The notes below the pieces were generated by a model that saw only the letters and a list, made by a program, of their open reading frames with translations, had not been told where the DNA came from and made no database searches. A program made the translations under genes and the position numbers. Of a stretch of 64,000 nucleotides of DNA, positions 34,830 to 46,324 are shown piece by piece. Position 1 is the stretch's first letter, and every line of letters starts with the position of its first letter. Source of the stretch: Ryuthela nishihirai (lineage: Eukaryota; Arthropoda; Arachnida; Araneae; Heptathelidae); NCBI GenBank assembly GCA_038380435.1, contig JAWZYU010000663.1, positions 1-64,000 of the forward strand, given 5' to 3'.

Positions 34830-35611
34830 ATTAATCCTTTATTCGTTTTCAATTTAATTTGCATTGCCATTTGAATGATAGAAAAATACGAAATTTTGAG
34901 TGGATTGGTTTATAACGGAACTATAAACGAGTGCAATATTAAACATTAGGTCTCACTAGGGAAATTTGTTGGTTTTATTTTTTCACAGAACGAGAATTTT
35001 TCGCGGATGGATTTAATTTCTAGTTGTCCGACTTCAAGAATGAGCCAGTTTTTTTTTTTTGTTTTTAAATTTGAAGTCGTTTTTTCACAGATAAATCCGT
35101 CACGTGATTGCAGAACTCAGGAAAAATATCTGGAGCGTGTACAGCAACTGTACACGCTCCAGTTACCGTTCACAACAAACTGGAGCGTGTGCAGTTACTG
35201 CACACGCTCCAGTTTGCTGTGAACGGTAACTGCACACGTTCAATATTTCAGTGAGTGAGCCCACACGATCCAGGTCTTTGTGAGCTCACATGAATCCCCT
35301 CTATGACTCTCCATCTATGAAACCATATAGGGGAAAAAATATTTTCCCACAGTGTTTTGTGGATAAAGTTAAATATATCTTAGCTTAAAAAATGATACAG
35401 GTGAAATAATTATTACAGAGAAAAAATTAATTTTTTATAATTTTCTTACTATTTTTCCATTGTTCTGGAATTTTAGTGGAGATTTGCAACAAGTTTTTCC
35501 AATCGCAACTATGTGTTCCACTATTGATTAGACAAGAATTTACGAAGGTTTTATAAAATTAAATTAAAAATTTGGCTAAAGGAACCGAAGATCTTAGAAA
35601 ATTTTGCGCTA
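34830..35611. other. AT-rich DNA with a hairpin cluster at 35120-35245
   Basis: 35120-35245 shares the TCTGGAGCGTGTACAGCAAC / CAGTTACCGTTCACAACAAA modules of family A and folds into nested hairpins. Remaining sequence is unassigned. Confidence 0.6.
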
Positions 35612-36186
35612 TGGGCATCTGCTCGACAGCTGTTAGTAGACAGATGGGTGCCACCCATCAAGGCTATTTAGCGTGTTCTTTAACGTGAAGAGGGTTTGAC
35701 TTTTTTCTGTACACGGAACCACGACTTAACGTACCATCCGATAGAAGGCGGCCTTTAAAAGTACATCGGTGTCCCTACTGACCGAGACAGGACGGGGAGT
35801 TGGGTTGGGTTGTTTTACCTCTGAGCGGCACTTTTTTGCCCACCATGGGCTAAATGGTCAGGTCACAGGGACTCCGAAGGCTCAGAGAAGGTTGGGGGAG
35901 GAGACCCACTGGAATAGCTGTTGGGAGACAAATGGAGCCTCCCGTCAAGGCCATCCAGCGTGTTCTTTAACGTGCACAGGGTATGGCTCTCTCGCACACG
36001 GAACCACGGCTTAACGTCCCATCCGACGGACGGAGGCCTTTCCTAGCCCATCGGTATCCCCTACTGACTGTGGGCAGGGCGGGGAATTTTGCGGAGATAA
36101 ATCTCAACGCTGACCCAGCTGGGACTCGAACCTGGGAATTACAGATTACGAGACTGGCGCGCTGCCGACTGAGCCACCCCCGCCCC
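35612..36186 (-). mobile_element. Old SINE fragment joined to a full SINE
   Basis: An eroded copy (35612-35798) ends at GGACGGGGAG and is followed by a full minus-strand SINE (35799-36186) with intact boxes. Confidence 0.87.
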
Positions 36187-36226
36187 CCCAAAATATTAGA
36201 GAATTTCCCTATTATGTCAATAGGAA

Positions 36227-36612
36227 TCTAACTTTCAAAGCTCTATAACTTCTAAAATATGCATTTAATGGAAGAATATGACTGAAGATAAATTAAAGAT
36301 CATAATCAAATTTATTTAAATCTCGATTTTCAACCACATTCGTTCAGTCTTTAAATAGTTATGGAACATGGAATATTTACCAATAAATTATCTTATTACA
36401 TTAAAAACATTCGTAACTAATATTAAAATAACCATTGCGCTTACTTCTAAAATGTATATTTACGTTGTTGAATGGTGTGAACCAATACTTATTAAGTTTA
36501 AATTTCTGAGGTAAAGTGTTATGACGCATTATTGTTGTGAAATATTGCAGATTCCATAAGTCTTTAAGTATTGAACGAATAGTGTTGAAAATCAAGATTC
36601 CAATAAAATTGA
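36227..36612. mobile_element. Family B MITE interrupted by a LINE 3' end
   Basis: Left arm GGAATCTAACTTTCAAAGC to GATTTTCAACCACATTCG, right arm starting TATTGAACGAATAGTGTTGA. The right arm is cut at about 36605 where the LINE tail (AATTGATTGATTGAATC complement) begins. Confidence 0.72.
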
Positions 36613-38493
36613 TTCAATCAATCAATTTTATTTCATCATCATATACAATTTATAACATAGAAAAATATGAGTGAACCGAAAAGCCACATGGTTTGTCTGG
36701 GTCCCTAAAAGAAATCAATACAAAAACCAATAACGACTTACTCACTACAAAGATTACAAAAAATAAGTGTCATTTTTCAGATATATGTGCAATACATTTT
36801 TACTTTATACTTGAATATTTAACATAGATGCAACATCTTCCAAAGAAAAGAGAAAACTTTTTTAAGTTGATCTTGAACATATTAAAATTTTTTTCACTTC
36901 TAATTTCAAGAGGCAACTGATTGAAGATTTTAGGTGCGATATACGAATAATGCTTATGAGAAATTTCTTTTTTGGTCAAAGGAACTGAATATTGTGGATC
37001 TTTCTCTCTGAAGTTGTAAAATCCGGCTGAATCTGAATATTAAAGCAATTTTGCTTAAAAAATATCATCACTCTTGAAACAAATATGTGTCTAATAGGTG
37101 GAATTTTGAGTACAGAGTAACGACTGAAATTGCTTAAAATATCAGTGTTATATTTTGCAATTAATTTAATAATTTTGTTTTGCAGAGACACCAGAGGTTT
37201 AAAAACCAAGACATAAGTTCCACCCCAACAAATTATACCGTATTGAAATACTGCTTGTATCCACGAGAAGTACAATGTTCGCAGCATATTAAGATTAATT
37301 TTGCATTTCAAGTGGTGCAATTTGAGTAGTTTGTAATGTGCTCTACATTTGATGTAGTCAATATGTTTCTTCCATTTTAGATTCTTATCCATGAAAATAC
37401 CTAAATATTTAATTCTCTCAACCTGTTCTATGTCATCACAAAGGCAATCAATATGTTTATAGCATTGAGGTTGGGTTGGGTTGGATTGTTTTACCTCTGA
37501 GCGGCACTTTTTTGCACACCATGGGCTAAATGGCCAGGCCACAAGGACCCCGAAGGCTCAGAGAAGGTTGGGGGAGGGGACCCACTGGAACAGCTGTTGG
37601 GAGACAGATGGTAGTCTCCCGTCAAGGCCATCCAGCGTGTTCTTTAACGTGCACAGGGTATGGTTCTCCCGCACACGGGCCACGGCTTAACGTCTCATCC
37701 GACGGACGGCGGCCTTTTCAAGCCCATCGGTGTCCCCTACTGACCGTGGGCAGGGCGGGGAAATTTGCGGAGATAAATCTCAACGCTGACCTAGCTGGGT
37801 TGTGGGTTGTTTTACCTCTGAGCGGCACTTTTTTGCACACCATGGGCTAAATGGCCAGGCCACAAGAACCCCGAAGGCTGAGAGAAGGTTGGGGAAGGGG
37901 ACCCACTGTAACAGCTGTTGGGAGACAGATGGTAACCTCCCGTCAAGGCCATCCAGCGTGTTCTTTAACGTGCACAGGGTATGGCTCTCCTGCACACGGG
38001 CCACAGCTTAACGTCTCATCCGACGGACGGTGGCCTTTCCAAGCCCATCGGTGTCCCCTACTGACCATGAGCAGGGCGGGGAATTTTGCGGAGAAATAGC
38101 ATTGAGGTAAATGCAGTTTAATGATCAAAGCATTTGCAGCATTTTGGTTATTTTTCAAATTGTAGAAAACAAATTTAGTTAGTTTCTTAATAATTGAGAG
38201 TTTATTATTTTCGAACCACATATTAACTATCTCAAGAACATTGGACAATAAATCTGTAATAGTTTGGTTACTAAACGTCAATGCAGTGTCATCTGCAAAG
38301 GAAGTACTATTACAATTAATGTTCATTTCCCAGAGGTCATAATATAAATATTAAACAATAGGGGGCCAAGAACAGAGCCCTGCGGAATGCCATATTTAGT
38401 TTGTTTTGGATTGGTGAGGCAGCTTTTTAATATAATTGAGTTCCATTTGTTAAGTAATTGATAAACCATTCTAGAGCAATCCCTCTCATACCT
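36613..38493 (-). pseudogene. CR1/Jockey-like LINE reverse transcriptase, SINE-interrupted
   Basis: Read on the minus strand: KYGIPQGSVLGPLLFNIYI (RT block 4, ~38345-38400), a frameshift, then TSFADDTAL (catalytic ADD, ~38290), then KLHLPQCY | KHIDCL split exactly by the SINE dimer. RIKYLGIFMDKNLKWKKHI, QAVFQYGIICWGG and, after another frameshift near 37020, YIAPKIFNQLPLEIR follow, the usual C-terminus of this group. The element ends in an ATTG-repeat tail near 36613. The 5' part is missing beyond the SINE at 38494. Dead by frameshifts, truncation and insertion. Confidence 0.9.
37471..38095 (-). mobile_element. SINE dimer inserted into the LINE, single TSD
   Basis: Two head-less SINE units in tandem (37471-37798 and 37799-38095), joined at CTGACCTAGCTGGGTTG. 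ATAGCATTGAGG occurs at 37459-37470 and 38096-38107. Removing the insert restores LINE codons for PQCY, which proves the boundaries. Confidence 0.95.
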
Positions 38494-39222
38494 GGGGCGG
38501 GGGTGGCTCAGTCGATAGCGCGCCAGGCTCGTAATCTGTAGTTCCCAGGTTCGAGTCCCAGCTGGGTCAGCGTTGAGATTTATCTCCGCAAAATCCCCGC
38601 CCTGCCCACGGTCAGTAGGGGACACCGATGGGCTTGGAAAGGCCGCCGTCCGTCGGATGGGACGTTAAGCCGTGGCCCCGTGTGCGGGAGAGCCATACCC
38701 TGTGCACGTTAAAGAACACACTGGATAGCCTTGACGGGAGGCTACCATCTGTCTCCCAACAGCTGTTCCAGTGGGTCCCCTCCCCCAACCTTCTCTGAGC
38801 CTTCGGGGTCCATGTGACCTGGCCATTTAGCCCATGGTGTGCAAAAAAGTGCCGCTCAGAGGTAAAACAACCCAACGTTAAAGAACACGCTGGATGGCCT
38901 TGACGGGAGGCTACCATCTGTCTCCCAACAGCTGTTCCAGTGGGCCCCCTCCCCCCCCCCCCAACCTTCACTGAGCCTTCGAGGTCCATGTGACCTGTCC
39001 ATTTAGCCCATGGTGTGCAAAAAAGTGCCGCTCAGAGGTAAAACAACCCAACGTTAAAGAACACGCTGGATGGCCTTGACGGGAGGCTACCATCTGTCTC
39101 CCAACAGCTGTTCCAGTGGGTCCCCTCCCCACCCCCCAACCTTCTCTGAGCCTTCGAGGTCCATGTGACTTGGCCATTTAGTCCATGGTGTGCAAAAAAG
39201 TGCCGCTCAGAGGTAAAACAAC
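38494..39222 (+). mobile_element. SINE trimer (full + two 3' modules)
   Basis: Full copy 38494-38875, then modules 38876-39052 and 39053-39222, each starting AACGTTAAAGAACACGC. The last two share poly-C expansions in the TCCCC(C)n segment and the variant CTTCGAGGTCC. The joint is tail CAACCC fused to AACGTT. Confidence 0.93.
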
Positions 39223-39846
39223 CCAAAAAGAACAAGCCCAAGTGCTCCAGTTTTTTGGTGCAGCAATGTATGTTAAAAATGATCAAACCTAACAGACTTA
39301 AGAAAGTAATGAAAGTTACTATATATATTGGAGCACTGAAACATCCCCAAGGCTAGACTTAACGAGATGCCCCACTTGCCAAAATCACAAAGTGTACTGA
39401 ACACAATTTGAGTTCCACTTGAAGGCCTATCCTTCCGTCCAATGTTGCCTCTGTTTGTTTTCTTCTTTTTTTGTTCCTTTTTTTCGATTCTTTGTTTCCT
39501 ACGTAGCAGGAAAACCCGTGACCGTGACGTTTTCGCTGCCATTCAAGAAAAACCGTCTTCTCTTCTCTTCCAAGGCGGGAAGGAAAGAGACTCTCTAGGC
39601 ATGCGCGCGCTTGAGCGACGGCTACTTTGGCCATCCAGGTGAAACAGAACCAGAAACATCAGCATTTGATGCCTGGCGGCGCATCCACTTGACATTTCCC
39701 TAGCGACAGAGTTATACCGGATCCTGTGGATGTTCCCAATCATTTTTTTTTAACTCAAATTTCGTTTATTATCATATGAACCCGGGTTCGAATCCACGGT
39801 AGGAGGGGGGGATTAAGGTAGGGTAGGTGGGGGGTCCAGGGTAGGA
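39223..39846. promoter_or_regulatory. Non-repetitive, partly CpG-rich stretch; possible promoter
   Basis: Includes GGCATGCGCGCGCTTGAGCG near 39598. Preceded by an inverted-repeat arm at 39251-39299 whose partner is at 40625-40672. A lone box-B-like GGTTCGAATCC is at about 39784. No coding exon recognised. Function inferred from composition only. Confidence 0.2.
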
Positions 39847-40460
39847 AGTTGGGTTGTTTTACCTCTGAGCGGCAGTTTTTTGCACACCATGGGCTAAATG
39901 GCCAGGTCACATGGACCCCGAAGGTTCAGAGAAGGTTGGGAGAGGAGACCCACTGGAACAGCTGTTGGGAGACAGATGGTAGCCTCCCGTCAAGGCCATC
40001 CAGCGTGTTCTTTAACGTGCACAGGGTTGGGTTGTTTTACCTCTGAGCGGCACTTTTTTTCACACCATGGGCTAAATGGCCAGGTCACATGGACCCCGAA
40101 GGCTCAGGGAAGGTTGGGGGAGGGGACCCACTGGAACAGCTGTTGGGAGACAGATGGTAGCCTCCCGTCAAGGCCATCCAGCGTGTTCTTTAACGTGCGC
40201 AGGGTATGGCTCTCCCGCACACGGAGCCACGGCTTAACGTCCCATCCGACGGACGGCGGCCTTTCCAAGCCCATCGGTGTCCCCTACTGACCGTGGGCAG
40301 GGTGGGGAATTTTGCGGAGATAAATCTCAACGCTGACCCAGCTGGGACTCGGACTTGGGAACTACAGATTACGAGCCTGGCGCGCTACCGACTGAGCCAC
40401 CCCCGCCCCCAACGTGCACAAGGTATGGCTCTCCCGCACACGAGACCACGGCTTAACGAG
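39847..40460 (-). mobile_element. SINE dimer plus central fragment
   Basis: 3' module 39847-40026 joins a full SINE (40027-40410) at GCACAGGGTTGGGTTG. A third piece (40411-40460) is a short central-domain fragment. Confidence 0.9.
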
Positions 40461-40689
40461 GAGGGGGGAGAGAGCAAGGGATAGGCAGATGCAGAAGGAA
40501 CAAAGCCAGAGAAAAGATCTGTGAGAAGGCGATACCTCAGCAAAATGGTAACATAAATGAACCACTCAAATTCTGATGAAGGTCGAATTGCCACGCCTTG
40601 TATTCTAATTTTCGTATTTCTTTATTGTCTGTTAGGTTTGGTCATTTTTAACGTACATTGCTGCACCAAAAAAAAATTTGCTTTTTGTG

Positions 40690-40769
40690 CCACTAGCAAT
40701 CTAATTTTTAAGCTCTATAAATTATAAAATATGCATTTAATACAAAAATTCGAGTTTTGCGGAAACTTC
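40690..40769 (+). mobile_element. Family B MITE end fragment
   Basis: AGCTCTATAAATTATAAAAT ATGCATTTAATAC matches the arm of the MITEs at 20076 and 36227. The hAT element inserted just downstream. Confidence 0.6.
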
Positions 40770-40777
40770 TTTTAGAC

Positions 40778-42368
40778 CAGTGTCTCGCAAACTGTGTGCC
40801 GCGAGAGATTTTCAAATTGACACTAGATATTCCAAAGATTTCATTTTGACTTGACTTGTGTTATCGACGTGCTTTAATAAAAATCTTTCAGATTTTATCA
40901 ACTGGGATCTTGTAAGTATTTATCAAGCTTTTTCCAAATTTTGGTATTAATTTTTGATTGTTTCAAGCCATAGAATGGACAAATATTTAAAACAAACACC
41001 GAGTTATGAATTAAAGAACGACGGCAAATCTTCAAGTGAAACCAGGCTGATGACGTGAACAAAGCGCAACTATAATGACGATTATATAGAGAATCTAAAT
41101 TTTAAATAAAATGCATTTAACGAAACTTCAATTTTCCTCTTTTTACTAACCATCAAAAATTCTTTTTTAGTGTGCCGCGGAAAAAAAATTAGATTGTGTG
41201 CTGCGGGAAAAAAAATTAGATTCAGTGTGCTGCGGAAAAAAAATTAGATTGTGTGCTGCGGGAAAAAAAATTAGATGCAGTGTGCTGCGGAAAAAAAAAT
41301 TAGATTCAGTGTGCCGCAGAGTAAAAAAATTAGATTCAGTGTGCTGCGGAAAAAAAAATTAGATTCAGTGTGCTGCGGAAAAAAAAATTAGATTCAGTGT
41401 GCCGCAGAGTAAAAAAATTAGATTCAGTGTGCCGCAGAGTAAAAAAATTAGATTCAGTGTGCTGCGGAAAAAAAAATTAGATTCAGTGTGCCGCAGAGTA
41501 AAAAAATTAGATTCAGTGTGCTGCGGAAAAAAAAATTAGATTCAGTGTGCCGCAGAGTAAAAAAATTAGATTCAGTGTGCTGCGGAAAAAAAAATTAGAT
41601 TCAGTGTGCTGCAGAGTAAAAAAATTAGATTCAGTGTGCTGCGGAAAAAAAATTAGATTCAGTGTGCTGCGGAAAAAAAAATTAGATTCAGTGTGCCGCA
41701 GAGTAAAAAAATTAGATTCAGTGTGCTGCGGAAAAAAAATTAGATTCAGTGTGCTGCGGAAAAAAAAATTAGATTCAGTGTGCCGCAGAGTAAAAAAATT
41801 AGATTCAGTGTGCTGCGGAAAAAAAATTAGATTCAGTGTGCCGCAGAGTAAAAAAATTAGATTCAGTGTGCTGCGGAAAAAAAAATTAGATTCAGTGTGC
41901 CGCAGAGTAAAAAAATTAGATTCAGTGTGCTGCGGAAAAAAAATTAGATTCAGTGTGCCGCAGAGTAAAAAAATTAGATTCAGTGTGCTGCGGAAAAAAA
42001 AATTAGATTCAGTGTGCCGCAGAGTAAAAAAATTAGATTCAGTGTGCTGCGGAAAAAAAAATTAGATTCAGTGTGCCGCAGAGTAAAAAAATTAGATTCA
42101 GTGTGCTGCAGAGTAAAAAAATTAGATTCAGTGTGCTGCGGAAAAAAAATTAGATTCAGTGTGCTGCGGAAAAAAAAATTAGATACAGTGTGCCGCAGAG
42201 TAAAAAAATTAGATTCAGTGTGCTGCGGAAAAAAAATTAGATTCAGTGTGCTGCGGAAAAAAAAATTAGATTCAGTGTGCCGCAGAGTAAAAAAATTAGA
42301 TTCAGTGTGCTGCGGAAAAAAAATTAGATTCAGTGTGCCGCAGAGTAAAAAAAATTTTCGAGACACTG
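40778..42368. mobile_element. Non-autonomous hAT element, perfect TIRs and 8-bp TSD
   Basis: The left terminus CAGTGTCTCG (40778-40787) and right terminus CGAGACACTG (42359-42368) are exact inverted repeats. TTTTAGAC occurs on both sides (40770-40777; 42369-42376), the 8-bp duplication expected for hAT. The left subterminal AAACTGTGTGCCGCGAGAG is hAT-like. No transposase ORF. The right two-thirds is a minisatellite (separate entry). Confidence 0.95.
41170..42350. repeat. ~29-bp minisatellite inside the hAT element
   Basis: About 41 units of two alternating types, GTGTGCTGCGGAAAAAAAA + TTAGATTCA and GTGTGCCGCAGAGTAAAAAA + ATTAGATTCA. The GTGTGCCGC core is the same as the element's own subterminal sequence, so the array probably grew from it. 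Open frames through it are lysine-rich artefacts. Confidence 0.95.
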
Positions 42369-42376
42369 TTTTAGAC

Positions 42377-42689
42377 GATGACAGAATGAGCAAACAGAAT
42401 ATAGTCCAGCATCCCACTACAAGGTACATGGCAAGTTACGATCTTAAACCCGACGACAATATCAATGGGTTTAAGATGGTCCCATAAAATTGAACATCAG
42501 AAGAATTTCACTAGTTTCAGAGTAGTGGACGGGAGGCAGAGAAATTTCACGCCATCACAGTTCCGATGTTTTTTAACGCTGACCTCAGAACTATGCACCA
42601 TCAGAATTTCGCTGATTTAATGGAGGCACACAATCAGGCATCATAAGAATTTCGATTTTATTTGGCCGGAGGGCTGGGTGGTGGCAATT
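42377..42689. other. Unassigned DNA next to the hAT element
   Basis: GATGACAGAATGAGCAAACA at 42377 is nearly repeated at 46573-46592, so the hAT inserted into a low-copy repeat. No gene seen. Confidence 0.5.
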
Positions 42690-45600
42690 CCGCATCATAA
42701 GAATTTCAATGATGCTGGGGATGGGTGGTGGCAATTCGGCAGCATCAGAGTTTCAATGGTTCTCGGGATGGGAGTGGTGGTGGCAATTCGGCAGCATCAG
42801 AGTTTCAATGGTTCTCGGGATGGGGATGGGGGTGGCATTTCGGCAGCATCAGAATTTCAATGGTTCATGGGATGGGGGTGGCAATTCGGCAACATCGGAA
42901 TTTCAATGGTTCTGGGGATGGGTGATGGGAATTTGAAGAAAAATTTGAGATGATTGAGAAATTTGAGATTTCCTTCAATTGATTGAGAAGAATTTGATCC
43001 CACTGGACAATTGTTATGAGGATGGGTGGTGGCAATTTGGCCCCATCAGAATTTCAATGGTCCTGGGGATGGGTGGTGGCAATTCGGCCTCATCAGAATT
43101 TCAATGGTTGTGGGGATGAGGGATGTGAATTTGGCCCCATCAGAATTTCAATGGTCCTGGGGATGGGTGGTGGCAATTCGGCCTCATCAGAATTTCAATG
43201 GTTGTGGGGATGAGGGATGTGAATTTGGCCCCATCAGAATTTCAATGGTTCTGGGGATGGGTGGTGGCAATTCGGCCTCATCAGAATTTCAATGGTTGTG
43301 GGGATGAGGGATGTGAATTTGGCCCCATCAGAATTTCAATGGTTCTGGGGATGGGTGGTGGCAATTCGGCCTCATCAGAATTTCAATGGTTGTGGGGATG
43401 AGGGATGTGAATTTAGCCCCATCAGAATTTCAATGGTTCTGGGGATGGGTGGTGGCAATTCGGCCTCAGCAGAATTTCAATGGTTGTGGGGATGAGGGAT
43501 GTGAATTTGGCCCCATCAGAATTTCAATGGTTCTGGGGATGGGTGGTGGCAATTCGGCCTCATCAGAATTTCAATGGTTGTGGGGATGAGGGATGCGAAT
43601 TCGGCCCCATCAGAATTTCAATGGTTGTGGTGATGAGGGATGCGAATTTGGCCCCCATCAGAATTTCAATGGTTGTGGGGATGAGGGATGTGAATTTGGC
43701 CCCATCAGAATTTCAATGGTTCTGGGGATGGGTGGTGGCAATTCGGCCTCAGCAGAATTTCAATGGTTGTGGGGATGAGGGATGTGAATTTGGCCCCATC
43801 AGAATTTCAATGGTTCTGGGGATGGGTGGTGGCAATTCGGCCTCATCAGAATTTCAATGGTTGTGGGGATGAGGGATGTGAATTTGGCCCCATCAGAATT
43901 TCAATGGTTCTGGGGATGGGTGGTGGCAATTCGGCCTCAGCAGAATTTCAATGATTGCGGGGATGAGTGATGTGAATTTGGCCCCATCAGAATTTCAATG
44001 GTTCTGGGGATGGGTGGTGGCAATTCGGCCTCAGCAGAATTTCAATGGTTGTGGGGATGAGGGATGTGAATTTGGCCCCATCAGAATTTCAATGGTTCTG
44101 GGGATGGGTGGTGGCAATTCGGCCTCAGCAGAATTTCAATGGTTGTGGGGATGAGGGATGTGAATTTGGCCCCATCAGAATTTCAATGGTTCTGGGGATG
44201 GGTGGTGGCAATTCGGCCTCAGCAGAATTTCAATGGTTGTGGGGATGAGGGATGTGAATTTGGCCCCATCAGAATTTCAATGGTTCTGGGGATGGGTGGT
44301 GGCAATTCGGCCTCATCAGAATTTCAATGGTTGTGGGGATGAGGGATGTGAATTTGGCCCCATCAGAATTTCAATGGTTCTGGGGATGGGTGGTGGCAAT
44401 TCGGCCTCAGCAGAATTTCAATGGTTGTGGGGATGAGGGATGTGAATTTGGCCCCATTAGAATTTCAATGGTTCTGGGGATGGGTGGTGGCAATTCGGCC
44501 TCAGCAGAATTTCAATGATTGCGGGGATGAGGGATGTGAATTTAGCCCCATCAGAATTTCAATGGTTCTGGGGATGGGTGGTGGCAATTCGGCCTCAGCA
44601 GAATTTCAATGGTTGTGGGGATGAGGGATGTGAATTTGGCCCCATCAGAATTTCAATGGTTCTGGGGATGGGTGGTGGCAATTCGGCCTCAGCAGAATTT
44701 CAATGGTTGTGGGGATGAGGGATGTGAATTTGGCCCCATCAGAATTTCAATGGTCCTGGGGATGGGTGGTGGCAATTCGGCCTCATCAGAATTTCAATGG
44801 TTGTGGGGATGAGGGATGTGAATTTGGCCCCATCAGAATTTCAATGGTTCTGGGGATGGGTGGTGGCAATTCGGCCTCAGCAGAATTTCAATAGTTGTGG
44901 GGATGAGGGATGTGAATTTGGCCCCATCAGAATTTCAATGGTTCTGGGGATGGGTGGTGGCAATTCGGCCTCATCAGAATTTCAATGGTTGTGGGGATGA
45001 GGGATGTGAATTTGGCCCCATCAGAATTTCAATGATTCTGGGGATGGGTGGTGGCAATTCGGCCTCAGCAGAATTTCAATGGTTGTGGGGATGAGGGATG
45101 TGAATTTGGCCCCATCAGAATTTCAATGGTTCTGGGGATGGGTGGTGGCAATTCGGCCTCAGCAGAATTTCAATGGTTGTGGGGATGAGGGATGTGAATT
45201 TGGCCCCCATCAGAATTTCAATGGTTCTGGGGATGGGTGGTGGCAATTCGGCCTCAGCAGAATTTCAATGGTTGTGGGGATGAGGGATGTGAATTTGGCC
45301 CCATCAGAATTTCAATGGTTCTGGGGATGGGTGGTGGCAATTCGGCCTCAGCAGAATTTCAATGGTTGTGGGGATGAGGGATGTGAATTTGGCCCCATCA
45401 GAATTTCAATGGTTCTGGGGATGGGTGGTGGCAATTCGGCCTCATCAGAATTTCAATGATTGCGGGGATGAGGGATGTGAATTTGGCCCCATCAGAATTT
45501 CAATGGTTCTGGGGATGGGTGGTGGCAATTCGGCCTCATCAGAATTTCAATGGTTGTGGGGATGAGGGATGCGAATTTGGCCCCATCAGAATTTCAATGG

Positions 45601-45720
45601 TTCTGGGGATGGGTGATGGCAATTCGGCCACATCAGAATTTCAATGGTTGTGGGGATGAGGGATGTGAATTTCCCTCAGAAACATTGAAATTCCCATCGG
45701 AATTTCAATGTTTCTGAGGA
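42690..45720. repeat. 94-bp satellite (dimer of 47-bp halves)
   Basis: Regular 94-bp units from about 43013 to 45660 (starts at 43198, 43292, 43386, 43480 and so on), about 28 copies. The two halves share CATCAGAATTTCAATGGTT and differ in GGGTGGTGGCAATTCGGCC versus GAGGGATGTGAATTTGGCC. Degenerate precursors lie at 42690-42930 with a different period. CATCAG/CAGCAG variants alternate along the array. Confidence 0.95.
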
Positions 45721-45920
45721 TGGGAATGGTGGCCATTTGGCACCATCAGTATTTCTATGGCTTAACGGAGGCAAGTGCAAAAAAAATTGCAGTTCAGAAA
45801 TAAAACAACCAGCCTAATAAAGACGTTGCTAAGTATACGTAAGCATATAAGACTGTGCTGATTTTCCAGTTGTTTGCAAATGACCCTTCAAAATAACTTC
45901 AATAAAACTGTCTTCGTATA

Positions 45921-46313
45921 GGGGCGGGGGTGGCTCAGTCGGTAGCGCGCCAGGCTCGTAATCGGTAGTTTCCAGGTTCGAGTCCCAGCTGGGTCAGCGT
46001 TGAGATTTATCTCCGCAAAATTTCCCCGCCCTGCCCACGGTCAGTAGAGGACACCGATGGGCTTGGAAAGGCCGTCGTCCATTGGATGGGACGTTAAGCC
46101 GTGGCTCCGTGTGCGGGAGAGCCATACCCTGTGCACGTTAAAGAACACGCTGGATGGCCTTGACGGGAGGCTACCATCTGTCTCCCAACAGCTGTTCCAG
46201 TGGGTCCCCTCCCCCAACCTTCTCTGAGCCTTCGGGGTCCTTGTGACCTGGCCATTTAGCCCATGGTGTGCAAAAAAGTGCCGCTCAGAGGTAAAACAAT
46301 CCAATCCAATTCA
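45921..46313 (+). mobile_element. Full-length SINE with 11-bp TSD
   Basis: GTCTTCGTATA at 45910-45920 and 46314-46324. Tail extended as CAATCCAATCCAATTCA. Confidence 0.94.
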
Positions 46314-46324
46314 GTCTTCGTATA

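Noticed and set aside
37460..37500. Telomere-like GGGTTGGGTT runs
   Set aside because: These are SINE tails of two to three units, always attached to AACAACCC; not arthropod TTAGG or vertebrate TTAGGG repeats.
39781..39800. Isolated tRNA-like GGTTCGAATCC
   Set aside because: No box A or cloverleaf upstream; too short to call a tRNA or SINE.
41547..42487. Long KKIRFSV / KKLDSVCC repeat ORFs
   Set aside because: Minisatellite inside a hAT element, with open frames on both strands. No start context or domain.
42678..45659. Overlapping ORFs with EFQWLWG / HQNFNG repeats
   Set aside because: 94-bp units are not a multiple of three, so the frame rotates at every unit; satellite DNA.
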